Counted from the stretch's first letter, positions 1 to 10,497 are shown. The stretch: DNA of 64,000 nucleotides from Elephas maximus indicus (GCF_024166365.1 NC_064842.1:17207001-17271000); one strand, 5' to 3'. Notes: generated from the sequence alone by a model not told the origin. Program-made: numbers and translations.

Positions 1-592
1 CGAATCCCTTTGCATAGTCAATAAAACATAGGTAAACTTCTGGTATTCTCTGCTTTCAGCCAAGATCCATCTGACATCCGTAATGATATTCCTTGTTTCA
101 CATCCTCTTTTGAATCCAGCTTGAATTTCTGGCAGTTCCCTGTTGATATAACTGCTGCAACTGTTTTTGAATTATCTTTAGCAAAATTTTACTTGTGTGT
201 GATGTTAATATTGTTTGGAAGTTTCCACATTCCGTTGGATCACCTTCCTTTGGACGGGGCATGAATATGGGCCTCTTCTATTCAGTTGGCGAGGTAGCCA
301 TCTTCCAAATTTCGTGGCATGGACGAATGAGCACCTCCACCGCTGCATCAGTTTGTTTGAAACATCTCACTTGCTATTCTATCAATTCCTGAAGCCTTGT
401 TTTATGCCAATACCTTCAGTGCAGCTTGGACTTCTTCCTTCAATACTATCAGCTCTTGATCATATGTTACCTCCTGAAATGGGTTTTTTTTTTTTAAAAA
501 AAATGCTTGGTTCTTTTTGGCATAGTGACTGACTCTGTGCAGTCCTTCCATCTTCTTTTGATGCTTCATGGGTTGTTCAATAATTGTCCCAT
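1..592 (-). mobile_element. RTE/BovB-type LINE fragment, RT region (outer element)
   Basis: Read on the minus strand, the window begins inside the reverse-transcriptase region of an RTE-type LINE. The first bases encode DYAKGF, matching the FIDYAKAFD motif of BovB/RTE polymerases. The reading frame is broken by stops and indels, so it is a dead fragment. It continues to the left of the window. A younger RTE copy interrupts it, and its remaining part resumes at 1188. Confidence 0.75.
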
Positions 593-1176
593 GCTGTTGT
601 TATTGGTAGGTGCCATCAAGTCGGTTCTGACTCATAGTGACCCTGTGCACAACAGAACGAAACACTGCCTGGTCCTGAGCCATCCTTACAATCGTTGTTA
701 TGCTTGAGCTCATTGTTGCAGCCACTGTGTCAATCCACCTCACTGAGGGTATTCCTCTTGTCCGCTGACTGTACTCTGCCAAGCATGATGTCCTTCTCCA
801 GGGACTGATGCCTTCTGACAACATGTCCAAAGTATGTAAGGCGCAGTCTCGCCATCCTTGCTTCTAAGGAGCATTCTGGTTGTACTTCTTCCAAAACAGA
901 TTTGTTCATTCTTTTGGCAGTCCATGGTATATTCAATATTCTTCGTCAACACCACAACTCAAAGGCGTCAATTCTTCTTCAGTCTTCCTTATTCATTGTC
1001 CAGCTTTCACATGCATATGATGCAATTGAAAATACCATGGCTTGGGTCAGGCACACCTTGGTCTTCAAGGTGACATCTTTACTCTTCAACACTTTCAAGA
1101 GGTCCTGTGCAGCAGATTTGCCCAATGCAATACGTCTTTTGATTTCTCGACTGCTGCTTCCATGGCTGTTGATTGC
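593..1176 (-). mobile_element. RTE-type LINE, 3' end, inserted into another RTE copy
   Basis: This is a 5'-truncated minus-strand RTE copy. It ends at about 593 with the 3' tail typical of this family in the window (compare the RTE copies ending at 6632, 14180 and 16268). It is flanked by an imperfect 11-bp direct repeat, AATTGTCCCAT at 582-592 and AATTTTACCAT at 1177-1187, which fits a target-site duplication. Its coding remnants are not intact. Confidence 0.65.
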
Positions 1177-1187
1177 AATTTTACCAT

Positions 1188-1440
1188 AGAATCCTTCAAA
1201 ACTACAACTTCAGTCTTGATTTTTTCTTCAGTTCTTTCAGCTTGAGAAATGCTGAGGGTGTTCTTCCCTTTTGGTTTTCTAACTCCAGGTCTTCGCACAT
1301 TTCGTTATATTACTTTGTCTTCTCAGCTGCCCTTTGAAACCTTCAGTTCAGCTCTTCATTTCTTACATTCATTCTAGCTACTCTACGTTTACGACCAAGT
1401 TTCAGACCCTCTTCTGACGTCTACGTTGGTCTTTTCTATT
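1188..1440 (-). mobile_element. Outer RTE-type LINE, continuation
   Basis: This segment resumes the element seen at 1-592 after the nested insertion. Its minus-strand reading is lysine- and arginine-rich and interrupted. An AfroSINE begins shortly after it at about 1459. Confidence 0.6.
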
Positions 1441-1458
1441 TGCTACTACAGACTACTA

Positions 1459-1652
1459 ACCCATTGCCGTCAAGTCGATTTCAACTCATAGCCACCCTAC
1501 AGGACAGAGAACTGCCGCATAGGGTTTTCACTAAATCTTTACTGAAGCCGACTGGTGGATTCTTCCATGGAGTGGCTGGTGGGTTTGAACAGGCCACAGA
1601 ACAGTCGACCTTCCCATTAGCAGTACTTTAACCACTGTGCCACTAGGGCTCC
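1459..1652 (-). mobile_element. AfroSINE (long type), antisense
   Basis: The segment runs from the SINE tail (CCATTGCCGTCAAGTCGATT) to the reverse complement of the tRNA-like head (CCACTGTGCCACTAGGGCTCC). It keeps most of the central segment lost in short copies. It lies about 400 bp upstream of the CpG island. Confidence 0.85.
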
Positions 1653-2040
1653 TTGTACAGACCACTTATACAGACTATTCCGTATCTATTTGTTTGGAAC
1701 GTGTTTAGTGCTTGGACTAGCCTCAAACGAAGATGCTAACAACAAATAAAAGAAATTCCACAATGAAACCCCAGGGTGACCTAAAAGCTAATATGGAGTT
1801 GGGGTAGTTTTGACGAAAAAGATTAGGCTGGGCCACGTGCGCATAAACGGACACGAAAGCACGTCGGGTTACTGAACAAATAATAGGAGGGGAAAACTGT
1901 TTCCCCAGAAGTCTGGGACTCAATTTTGGCTTGAAAAGTCGGAAAACAGAACGAAAAACAACAGAGGGCAAACGCGGCTGCCATGGGGGCAAAGATTCTC
2001 ACTCGACTGCCAGCAGTCAGAGCTTGATGACAACTTGGAG
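1653..2040 (+). other. Upstream non-repetitive stretch with an E-box
   Basis: I recognise no repeat or gene in this stretch, which leads into the CpG island. A canonical E-box, CACGTG, sits at 1834-1839 and could bind USF or MYC-type factors; that role is inferred from the motif alone. Confidence 0.4.
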
Positions 2041-2160
2041 GCTCTCCCGCCAAATCGAGCGGCCCAGCAGGTGGCAGGTCTCCCCGGTGGAAGCACCGCC
2101 GGCTTCCTGAACTGCGCGTCAAACTGGGGGCCTGGCCGCCGGAGCGGCTTCACGCGCAAA

Positions 2161-2179
2161 GCATTCTGGGATTCGTAGT
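2161..2179 (-). promoter_or_regulatory. ZNF143/THAP11-type (SBS) element
   Basis: On the minus strand the bases read ACTACGAATCCCAGAATGC. This closely matches the long promoter motif ACTACAATTCCCAGAATGC, which is bound by ZNF143 and THAP11 (with HCFC1) near many housekeeping start sites. Position at the upstream edge of the CpG island fits that role. Confidence 0.7.
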
Positions 2180-2297
2180 GTTTCTCCCTCGTCAGTTCGT
2201 CGGGGCCGGTAGGCCTTACTTTATGTAAATGACCCTCCCTTCCCGATCCAGCTTCCCTTTCCTCCCTTTTCTCCCCCCACCGTTTTTTCAAGGAGAG

Positions 2298-2313
2298 TTT
2301 GAAAATTCCCGCG
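2298..2313 (+). promoter_or_regulatory. Possible CHR (TTTGAA) and E2F-like (TTCCCGCG) sites
   Basis: TTTGAA at 2298-2303 matches the cell-cycle homology region bound by MuvB complexes, and TTCCCGCG at 2306-2313 matches an E2F site. ELYS acts in mitotic exit, so cell-cycle control would make sense. The usual CDE-CHR order and spacing are not present, and both motifs are short, so this is only suggestive. Confidence 0.3.
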
Positions 2314-2499
2314 GAGCAGGCGCAGGAGGCCGGAGTCCTCGCGAGAACTCAGTTCCGCAGCCGCGATCTCCTCGCCTTCTCCCCTCCCTCTCCACCCTGC
2401 CTGTCCCCTCCCCTCCCTTCCCCTCTCCTCCCGGCTATGTGGGGCTCGGTCTGGCTGCCAAGGGTAATGCGCAGAGCGGGGCCGGCGCTGCCGGAGCTC

Positions 2500-2792
2500 A
2501 GGAGGCAGAGTCGCGAGGAGCAGGACCCGGCGCCGCGGCGCGGACAGCGGCTGCGTTGTAGCCGCTGAGCGGTCTGCCGGCTCGGGGGGAGTGGATCTCA
2601 GGGGGCGAGGCCGGGTCGGCGGAGGCCGGAGCGGAGGGAAGCAGCGACCGCAGGCCGGAGGTGTGTGCACGCAGGCTGGGCCGGCCGTGTCTCCTGGGAG
2701 ATGCTGTGACGGACCCGCGCGGGCGGACCTCGCGCCTCGCCTCGCGCTCCGCTGGACCGGGCGGCCGCGGCGGCTCGGCCACCCCTTCTCAG
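2500..2792 (+). other. AHCTF1: AHCTF1 exon 1 (5' untranslated), 5' boundary unknown
   Basis: A consensus donor, CAG|GTACGG, occurs at 2792/2793 inside the CpG island. Joined to the acceptor at 17501/17502 it gives a leader that enters the coding exon 7 nt before the ATG. In that frame the last upstream stop is TGA at 2707-2709 and no in-frame ATG follows, so 17509 is the first usable start on this transcript. The transcription start was not determined; the left edge is a guess. Confidence 0.5.
2701..2709 (+). other. Minimal upstream ORF (ATG CTG TGA) in the leader
   Basis: A two-codon ORF, ATG-CTG-stop, lies in exon 1 if transcription starts upstream of 2700. The base at -3 is G, giving a moderate initiation context. 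It could reduce initiation at the main start, but this is inferred from sequence only. Confidence 0.35.
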
Positions 2793-4349
2793 GTACGGGG
2801 ACGGGGGAAAGCGGGGCTGGGCCGGCGTGCGGAGGCCGGGTCGGCGCGGCCTGGGCTGCGAGCTGCGTCCGAGCTGCGCCCGCCCTCCGCGCCGCGCCGC
2901 GCCCGCCGGGCCTCCGCGCGCCTGGCCTAGGCCGGGCTTCTGCGCGCCGGGGAGCAGCGGGGACCCGCCGCGCGCATCGGGCTCGCGGGGGCGAACGCGG
3001 GCGGTGGCGGGTGCTGCACGCTCCAGGGCTCGGGGGCTGCGTTATATAACCAACTCCCGGGAGAAACGGCGGCACATGGCGGCGGGGGCGCTCGGCGGGG
3101 TCCACCCCCCGCGCCGGCCTCCGGGTCCTGTCTGGCCCTGCGCCGGCCTGGCCCGCGGCGCCTCTTGGCCACTGTTGTTCTCCGGTGCGGTTGAAACCTT
3201 GGCGGGTCTTTCAGTGAGGGAAGCCGCTAGCACTTTGAGTTCCTCTTCCGTTGGCGTGTGCTCCACATGCTCGTGGGCCTGGCTAGGGTGAGTCCAAGGC
3301 GGGGAAGAAGTTGCAGTTTGACTCGTGGTTTGAAACGGGAGGCACGTATTCAGTGAATTGGTCAGTACAAGAGGTTTAAAATGGGATAGGTATCGGTCTG
3401 CCTTATTTGTCCCCACTTGGAAATTGAGGGCGATTACTTTTGTTGGGTAGGTTTTGTTCTCAGGACCAGTGAGGTCATATTAGGTGTGTATAGTTAGGTG
3501 AAATGAGCGTTATTATTATTATTTTTTCTTCCCAAGTAGATTTCTAGAAGAACTTGGGTCTTTTAGGAGAAAATATAGTCTCTCGTAAATTGTAGACTTC
3601 GATTTATTCCCAAAATACCATAAAGAGCCTGTCGATTTTAAGAACCGTCTTTCGTGAGTTTTCCCTGATTTGAGTCTGTAAGGAGAAAGGAAATTAGTGT
3701 ATGTTTACTTATTTTACTTATTTTGGAGGTTCTGACCAGGGATGACAAGCCCAGCTCAAGTTAATGTTTGAGGGATGCTCTAAGTGTGCTAGGATGCTCT
3801 ACGTATTTTCTCTGTACTGTGGGTTTTCTTTTTTTTTTTTTTTAATCTTAATTTTCCGATAACCCAGTACCAAAGTGTCACCAGTTCTCAAAACAACAAT
3901 AATTATTTAAAGAATTTTTAAGAAGACGGTCATTAGCAGTTTTAGGGCGTATGTAACTTGATTTAAGAGAACACATTTTTTTCAGGCTTTCACTCGTAAT
4001 CATGAACATTTCCAGGGACTCATGTTTTTCAAAATGAAATGAAACCTAAATTCCCTTAGGTTAGCTTAGAGGTGTCTGCAGTAAGTGTGTTCTGCGATCT
4101 AGCCTCATTTATCCACAAATTTTATACTTCAGCTATTCCAGAGTATTCACCAACCCTGGACCCATTTTCTTGAAGATGGACTTTCATATTCCTTTGCTTC
4201 TGTCCTTCATCCTGGGGCACCGTCTTGGCCTTTTTCAAATTCTGAAATTTCAAATCCTCCATAGCCAAAGCCACCTATTCCCTTTATCTAACTTTTTCCC
4301 TGGAATCTCACAGCATGTGTACCTCTTTTGTAGCATGTGTGTCTTTGTG

Positions 4350-4449
4350 ATTATGTATCTCCTCACCTAAAATGTAAACTCCTTTTCTAGATCATAAACT
4401 TCTTGAGGTCAGGAATCTTTCTTCCCTTGCGTTCCCTTCTCAACACGAT
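4350..4449. repeat. L2-like ancient repeat fragment
   Basis: Text such as TAAACTCCTTTTCTAGATCA and CTTGAGGTCAGGAATCTTTC resembles the common L2 3' end (stop-and-start of 'cttgagggcaggga'). It appears to resume as AATAAATGCTTGAAT after the AfroSINE at 4463-4619. Divergence is high. Confidence 0.4.
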
Positions 4450-4462
4450 ATTTTAGAAGTAA

Positions 4463-4619
4463 CCAAAACCAAATCAAACCCTTTGTCCTCGACTCATGAC
4501 GACCCTAAAGGACAGAGTAGAACTGCCTCATACTGTTGCCAAGGAGTGGCTGGTGGATTCAAACTGCCGATCTTTTGGTTAGCAGCCTGAGCTCTTAACC
4601 ATTGTGCCACCAGCTCTCC
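4463..4619 (-). mobile_element. AfroSINE (short type), antisense
   Basis: A short-form AfroSINE is flanked by a perfect 13-bp target-site duplication, ATTTTAGAAGTAA, at 4450-4462 and 4620-4632. It splits an older L2-like repeat. Confidence 0.85.
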
Positions 4620-4879
4620 ATTTTAGAAGTAATGGGTGATTAATAAATGCTTGAATTAAAGATTAACTAAAAGGCTGGAAGATTCTGGGTCCACTGATAG
4701 TTTACACTTAAATCATAATTATTTTCTTTATTAGTCAAAAAGAAAAATAAAATTATATACAAAATGTTTGCTCAAAATGTGTTGCAATATAATTGTTGAA
4801 CAACTAGATTAGAGGTCTGTTTTATGCAGTTAAAAGCAACTATTTCAGCGATGTGTATGTCTCACCCAGTAAACGGATT

Positions 4880-5021
4880 TACAATATTCTGTTTTGATAT
4901 CTTTCTCAGTAATTTTATTTGTTTTTGCTTCTTAATACTGAGCCACTGTACAATATTCTGTTTTGATATCTTTCTTAGTAATTTTATGAGTTGTTTTTGC
5001 TTCTTAATACTGAACCATTGT
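4880..5021 (+). repeat. Direct tandem duplication of about 70 bp
   Basis: Two adjacent copies begin TACAATATTCTGTTTTGATA at 4880 and 4949. They differ by a few substitutions and a 4-nt indel. It is a local duplication within intron 1 with no coding content. Confidence 0.8.
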
Positions 5022-6399
5022 ATACTTAAAAATAAGTTGGGACATACTGAGTTTTTAAAAATCGATTGTATTGTTTAACATGCTTATCCCATTTCCCTTT
5101 TCATATCTTGCTGTCCTACATGTTTAGGATCTCTTAGTTGCAAGACCCTATGGAACGCTCAAGAATAAGACATGATGATTTTTGCCTTTTAGGAATTCAT
5201 AGTGTAGTCGGGAAGACAGAAGCAGTCACAAGTAATGATTTTTAAAAATAATATTAAGATTGGTAAAATGAAGGTGGAGAAGGGTGAGCTCAGAGGTGAG
5301 ACTAAGTAGAAAGAGAGGGATCTACCCAGAACACACTAGGAAGCTAGTCCATGAATGATGGGTAGAGCTTTGGCAGATGGAGATTGAGCAGGGAACAGCA
5401 TAAATAAAAGTGAAAGTGCAGGCTGGTGAAGGAAGCCGTTCTGGGAGACAAAGCTTTTTTAAAAGTCTGCCACCGTCAGGTTGAGGAGGGCCTAGACCAC
5501 CTGGGGCAGAAGTGTCTGCTTTTATATGTAGTAGAGACTCATCCAAGGTTTTTGAGCAGAGGAATGACATAATCCATTTGTGCTTTACCAAGAACATGAC
5601 CAATTTTTTATTGACAGCTGGCAGAATGTTCCAATCTAGACCGCAGGAAGGAGTTGAAACTTTGTTAATTACTTTTCAGAGGTTGCCAATCCTGGCCTGT
5701 CATAGGGGCTACAATCTGAATATAGCTGCTTAATGTGTGTTTGTGAACATACACGCCTTTACGTGAGACATTCTTTCTAATAATACTCTTATTAGAAGTT
5801 CTCTTCAGTGTGCTCAAAATGTTAAATTTTATACTAAATTTGGGATTTGAAAGGTTTTGAAACCAATTTTTTGCCCTGTAAATTCAAGGGTTAACTTCTA
5901 AATTTGAAAGTGTTTTTCTTTTATTCATTGAACATTTTTTTGAACTCCCTTGTGCTAGCTACCGTGATAAGCCTGAAGTCAGAGACATAATCCCCTGTTG
6001 TAGAAGCCTGAGTGTGAAAGGAGGGAAGACAATACAGAAGTAAAAGATTACATGTGCATGCTAGTAAATGGTGGAACCTCGATTCAAAGACATTCTGTCT
6101 GATTCAAAGTTTGTGCCCTTTCCAGTACTCTGGATGGAACCTATGATTGTAGTAGTACTTAGTGTTTCCCAGACGCCGAGGGTTTTGAGAATATTTTTTC
6201 CCTTTTGAAATAGGCAACAATATATTATGGAAGTTTGAAACATCGCACTAATTTCAGAGAAACTAAGTAATTACCAGCAAATAAGTAAATTTCAGTGGCT
6301 ATGTGAAGCCAAGTCAAAGCAACTTGAAGGACCCAGAAGTAAATTATAATTTAAACAACTTAATAAAAAGAGGGTGAGATAAAGGTAGGGGAGCACTTA

Positions 6400-6546
6400 A
6401 AATAATCCCTTACTGTCAAGTCAGTTCCAACTCATGGTGACCCTATAGAACAGAGTAGAACTGCCCCATAGACTTTCTAAGGATTTGAACTGCCGATCTT
6501 ATGGTTAGCAGCTGTAGCACTTAACCACTGTGCCCCAGGGTTTCCA
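6400..6546 (-). mobile_element. AfroSINE (short type), antisense
   Basis: The antisense SINE body (GTCAAGTCAGTTCCAACTCA to CCACTGTGCCCCAGGG) is flanked by imperfect direct repeats, GGGGAGCACTTA at 6388-6399 and GGGGAACACTTA at 6547-6558. Confidence 0.8.
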
Positions 6547-6631
6547 GGGGAACACTTAGGAGGGGGCCAAATTACTGAAAGCGGAGAAGCATCTGTGAAT
6601 TCTGCTTGTCATTTTATGCATTCAACATTTT

Positions 6632-7412
6632 CTGGTTGTTGTTAGGTGCTGTCAAGTCAATTCCAACTCACAGTGACCCTATTATGTACGGCAGAACGAA
6701 AAACTGTCTGGTCCTGCGCCATCCTCACAATCGCTATTAGCTTAAGCCCATCACTGCGGCCCCTGTGTTAGACCATCTCTTTGAGGGTCTTCCTCTTTTT
6801 CACTGACCCTCTACCTTACCAAGCATGATGTCCTTTTCCAGGAACTGATCGCTCCTGATACTGTGTCCAAAGTACTTGAAACGTAGTCTTGCTATCCTTG
6901 CTAAGGAGCATACTGGTTGTACTTCTTCCGAGACAGATTTGTTTGTTCTTTGGACAGTCCATGGTATATTCTTTCAATATTCTTCAACACTACAATTCAG
7001 AGGCATCCATTCTTCTTCAGTCTTCTTGTTCATTGTGCAGCTTTCACATGAAAACACCATAGCTTGGGTCAGATGCACCTTAGTCTTCCAGGTGACATCT
7101 TTGCTTTTCAACACTTTAAAGAGTCCTTGAGGCAGATTTGCCCAGTGCAATGCATCCTTTGATTTCTTGACTGCTGCTTCCATGGGTTTTGATTTTGGAT
7201 GCAAGTAAAATGAAATCCTTGACAACTTCAGTCTTTACTCCATTTTCATGATGTTGTTTATCCGTCTAGTTATGAGGATTTTTTTCTTTATGTTGAAGTG
7301 TAATCCATACTGAAGGCTGTGGTCTTTGATCTTCATCAGTAACTGCCTTAAGTCCTCATCCCTTTCAGCAAGCAAGGTTGTGTCATCTGTATAATGCAGG
7401 TTGTTAATGAGC
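6632..7412 (-). mobile_element. RTE/BovB-type LINE 3' fragment
   Basis: The minus strand encodes broken remnants of the end of an RTE polymerase. The part near 7400 corresponds to the ADDTTLLAER block that follows the catalytic aspartates, and the part near 6640 is the conserved 3' end. Stops and frameshifts make it non-coding. Confidence 0.75.
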
Positions 7413-7550
7413 CATCAGCATTTTAGCCTGTAGTAAACATTTATTGTTTGTATGAATTCAGAAATAGACTCAGAATTGATAAACTGGTTATCCATTGAAT
7501 GTGGGAGGTAAGAAAGGAGTAGGATCACTAAGGAAGTTGAGAAGCTTCAA

Positions 7551-7745
7551 GGAGCCCTGGTGGTACAGTGATTAAGTGCCTGACTACTAACCAAAAGGTT
7601 GGTGGTTTGAACCCACCAGCTGCTCCAGGGGAGAAAGATGTGGCAGTCTGCTTCCGTAAAGACTACAGCCTTGGAAATTCTATGGGGCAGCTCTTTTCTG
7701 TCCTGTAGGGTCACGGTGAGTCAGAATCAACTTTATAGCACACAA
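7551..7745 (+). mobile_element. AfroSINE (long type)
   Basis: The element starts GGAGCCCTGGTGGTACAGTG and keeps the central segment GAGAAAGATGTGGCAGTCTG that short copies lack. The tRNA-derived A and B box regions are recognisable (GGTGGTTTGAACCCACC). Confidence 0.85.
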
Positions 7746-7950
7746 GGTAGTCTTCAAATCTAAGCTTCGAAGGATAGCACTGAGTTAACAATGTTACAAT
7801 GTTAACCTTTTGGGGAACTATCTGGACCATAGGCCAGATCTTTTAGAGTGCTTGAGACCTTTTAACATTTGAAAACATCATAAATATTTGATGTGCATTG
7901 TCCACACAGCTTTGGGTTCTGTTACTGATAGATTAATATTTTTTAAATTT

Positions 7951-8198
7951 ATTTCTCTTAGGTTTATCAATCAAAATTCTTAATTTCCACAGTGATTTGA
8001 AATGTTATCTTTGTCAAGTTTATTCCAATGCATAGCAACCTTATAGGACAGAATAAAACTGTCCCATAGGATTTCCAAGGAGCAGCTGGTGGATTCGAAC
8101 TGCCAACCTCTTGGTTAGCAGCTGTAGCCCTTAACCGCTATGTCTCCATTATTTCTCTTAGGTTTATTAATCATAATGATTTGAAATGTTATCTTTGT
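7951..8198 (-). mobile_element. AfroSINE (short type) between unusually long direct repeats
   Basis: An antisense AfroSINE (about 8009-8147) sits between two related segments at 7951-8015 and 8151-8198. Both begin ATTTCTCTTAGGTTTAT and end TGATTTGAAATGTTATCTTT. The left copy has about 17 extra bases. Ordinary LINE-mediated target duplications are much shorter. Confidence 0.7.
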
Positions 8199-8219
8199 AA
8201 TAAGTAAAATAGTTCAGTT

Positions 8220-9925
8220 CCTGGTCTCTTGTTTTCATTGATCTATTTTTCTGTGTTAATACAGTATGATTGTTTTGATCTTCTGAAAGAACCACCTTTC
8301 AATTTCATTATTTTCTGTCATTTTTGTTTTCTGTTCCATTGATTTCAGCTCTTTATTCTTTTACTTCTGTTGGGTTTGATTTGCTCTTTTCCTAGTTTCT
8401 TAAGGTAGAAGCTAGGTCATCGATCATGTGATTTTATTGGTGTTCAGTGCTATAAATTTCCCTCTACAAGTTGCTTTAGCTGCATCTCACAAATTTTTAA
8501 AAAATTTTTATTGTGCTTTAAGTGAAAGTATACAAATCAAGTCAATCTCTCGTACAAAAATTTATATACACCTTGCTATATACTCCTAATTGCTCTCCCC
8601 CTAATGAGACAGCACACTCCTTCCCTTCACTCTATTTTTTCATGTCCATTCTACCAGCTTCTGACCCCCTCTGTCCTCTTATCCCCCCTCCAGACAGGAG
8701 ATGCCAGCATAGTCCCATGTGTCTACTTGATCAAGAAGCTCGTTCTAAACCAGCTTTATTTTCTATCCCATTGTCCAGTCCAATCCCTTTGTGAAGAGTT
8801 GGCTTTGGGAATGGTTCCTGTCTTGGGCTAACAAGGTCTGGGGACCATGACCACTGGGATCCTTCTAGTCTCAGTCAGACCATTAAGTCTGGTCTTTTTA
8901 CGAGAATTTGGGGTGTGCATCCCACTTCTCTCCTGCTCCCTCAGGGGTTCTCTACTGTGTTCCCTGTCAGGGGAGTCATCGGTTGTAGCCGGGCACCATC
9001 TGGTTCGTCTGGTCTCAGGCTGATGTAATCTCTGGTTTATGTGGCCCGCATCTCACACATTTTGATGTGTCCTGTTTTTATTGTGTTCAGTTCAAAATAT
9101 TTTTGAATTTCTCTAATTTCTTTTTTGATCCATGGGTCATTTAGAAATGTGTTTAATTAGTTTCCAAACATTTGGAAAATTTCCACATGTTATTAATTGC
9201 TAATTTATTCCATTGTGGTTAGAGAACAAACTTTGTATGATCTGAATCCTTTTAAATTTACTGAGACTTCTTTTATGGCCCAGAATATGGTCTATCTTGG
9301 TAAATCGTCTGTGTGCATATGAAAAGAATATGTAATCTGCTCCTGCTGGGAGGAATGTTCTATAAATTTCAATTAGGTCAAGTTAAACAAAACTTATTCT
9401 TACTGCTGTTCTGTCTAGCTGTTCCATCAATTATGGAGAGAGGGGTATGGAAATCTCCAATTATACTGTTTCTTCCTTTAGTTGTATCAGTTTTTGCTTC
9501 ATGCATTTTGAAGTTATATTATTAGATACATAAACATTTAGGATTGTTAACGTCTTCATGAAATGAGCCTATCTATCCCTGTAATAGTCTTTGCTGTGAG
9601 TTCTCCTGTGTCTGATAGTCGCTCTCAGCGTGGTATATCTTCCATTGTTTTACTTTCAACCTGTCTTGGCTTTTTATATAAACTGGATCTTGCTTTTTTT
9701 TTTATTTACATCATTCCATTTAATGTGGTTGCTAATGTAATATGGTTAGGTTTAAATCTACTATCTTCCTACTTATTTATTTTTCCCTTCTGTTCTTTGT
9801 TCTCTTTTCCCTCTTTCTGTCATCCTTTGAGTTGACTTTTTTTTTTAACGATGTTATTTTATCTCTTTCATTGGCTTATTAACTATGTTTTTTTTTGTCT
9901 TAAAGTTGTTGTTCTAAGGTTTATA
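8220..9925 (-). mobile_element. Old L1 LINE, antisense, interrupted
   Basis: The plus strand carries the familiar antisense text of old L1 ORF2, for example GGCCCAGAATATGGTCTATC near 9275 and TTTGTATGATCTGAATCCTT near 9231. The L1 seems split by another repeat at 8491-9055. No open frame survives. Confidence 0.7.
8491..9055. repeat. Interspersed repeat, possibly an afrotherian L1 3' UTR
   Basis: This block shares ordered sequence with 26735-27480, for example TCTGGTCTCAGGCTGATGTA here and TCTGGTCTCAGGATAGATGA there, plus the 'accatcta/tggttcttctggtctcag' region. Two related copies in one window show it is an interspersed family. I believe it is the 3' UTR of an afrotherian L1, but that is from memory and not certain. 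Confidence 0.5.
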
Positions 9926-9928
9926 ATA

Positions 9929-10466
9929 CAGGCAATCCCCAGGTTACAAATGTCTGACTTAACAGACAACTCATGCTTAAGAACAGACTGCAGTAAAGCC
10001 TATTATATTAAAATTTTGAGTTAAGTATGTACAGTCGTTTGTAATAACGAATACATGTACTACCACTTTGTGACGCTAGTGAAAGCATTGCAGGTTTGGG
10101 AGTGTTTCTTAAGTGTTTTATATGCATTACCCTTTGCTATTGTTGATTCCGACCCATAGCGACCCTACAAGACAGAGTAGAACTGCCCCATAGGGTTTCC
10201 AAGGAGGGACTGGTGGATTCGAACTATGGACTTTTTGGTTACAGCCATATCACTTAACCACTGTCCCACCAGGGCTCCCATTTATATGCATAGAATTTAT
10301 GTGCATAAAACCAAGGTTTCTTTTATATGCGTAGAAAGGTAAAATACGAATTATGTAGTAAGACATACATTTCACTGTGGGTAACTAAGAACCGTATGTA
10401 CCTGTTATGACTTACCTACAAATTCAACTTAAAAACAGATCTTGTTCATAACCCAGGTGCTACCTG
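9929..10466. mobile_element. DNA-transposon-like element with inverted ends, carrying an AfroSINE
   Basis: The left end CAGGCAATCCCCAGGTTACA and the reverse complement of the right end, CAGGTAGCACCTGGGTTATG, are clearly similar, like terminal inverted repeats. The interior is AT-rich with no coding frame, and an AfroSINE lies at 10130-10278. It resembles a non-autonomous DNA transposon; the family is not identified. Confidence 0.45.
10130..10278 (-). mobile_element. AfroSINE (short type), antisense
   Basis: The antisense body runs from GTTGATTCCGACCCATAGCG to CCACTGTCCCACCAGGGCTC. It is inserted inside the DNA-transposon-like element at 9929-10466, so it is younger than that element. Confidence 0.8.
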
Positions 10467-10497
10467 CATACATCTTTAATTTATCATGGCCTATAAA

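Larger units (their letters stand above)
2040..3290 (+). promoter_or_regulatory. CpG-island promoter of AHCTF1
   Basis: GC content and CpG density rise sharply from about 2040 and fall after about 3200, in contrast to the AT-rich flanks. No convincing TATA box is visible, so dispersed initiation is likely. The region holds a ZNF143/THAP11-type site (2161-2179), a TTTGAA plus TTCCCGCG pair (2298-2313) and a good splice donor at 2793. It lies 14.7 kb upstream of the start codon, the right place for the 5' end of the gene. Long ORFs on both strands here are typical of GC-rich DNA. Confidence 0.85.

Noticed and set aside
2221-3105. 294-codon minus-strand ORF in the CpG island
   Set aside because: Arg/Pro/Ala-rich composition is typical of GC-rich DNA where stops are rare; overlapping long ORFs occur on the other strand too. 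No recognisable domain.
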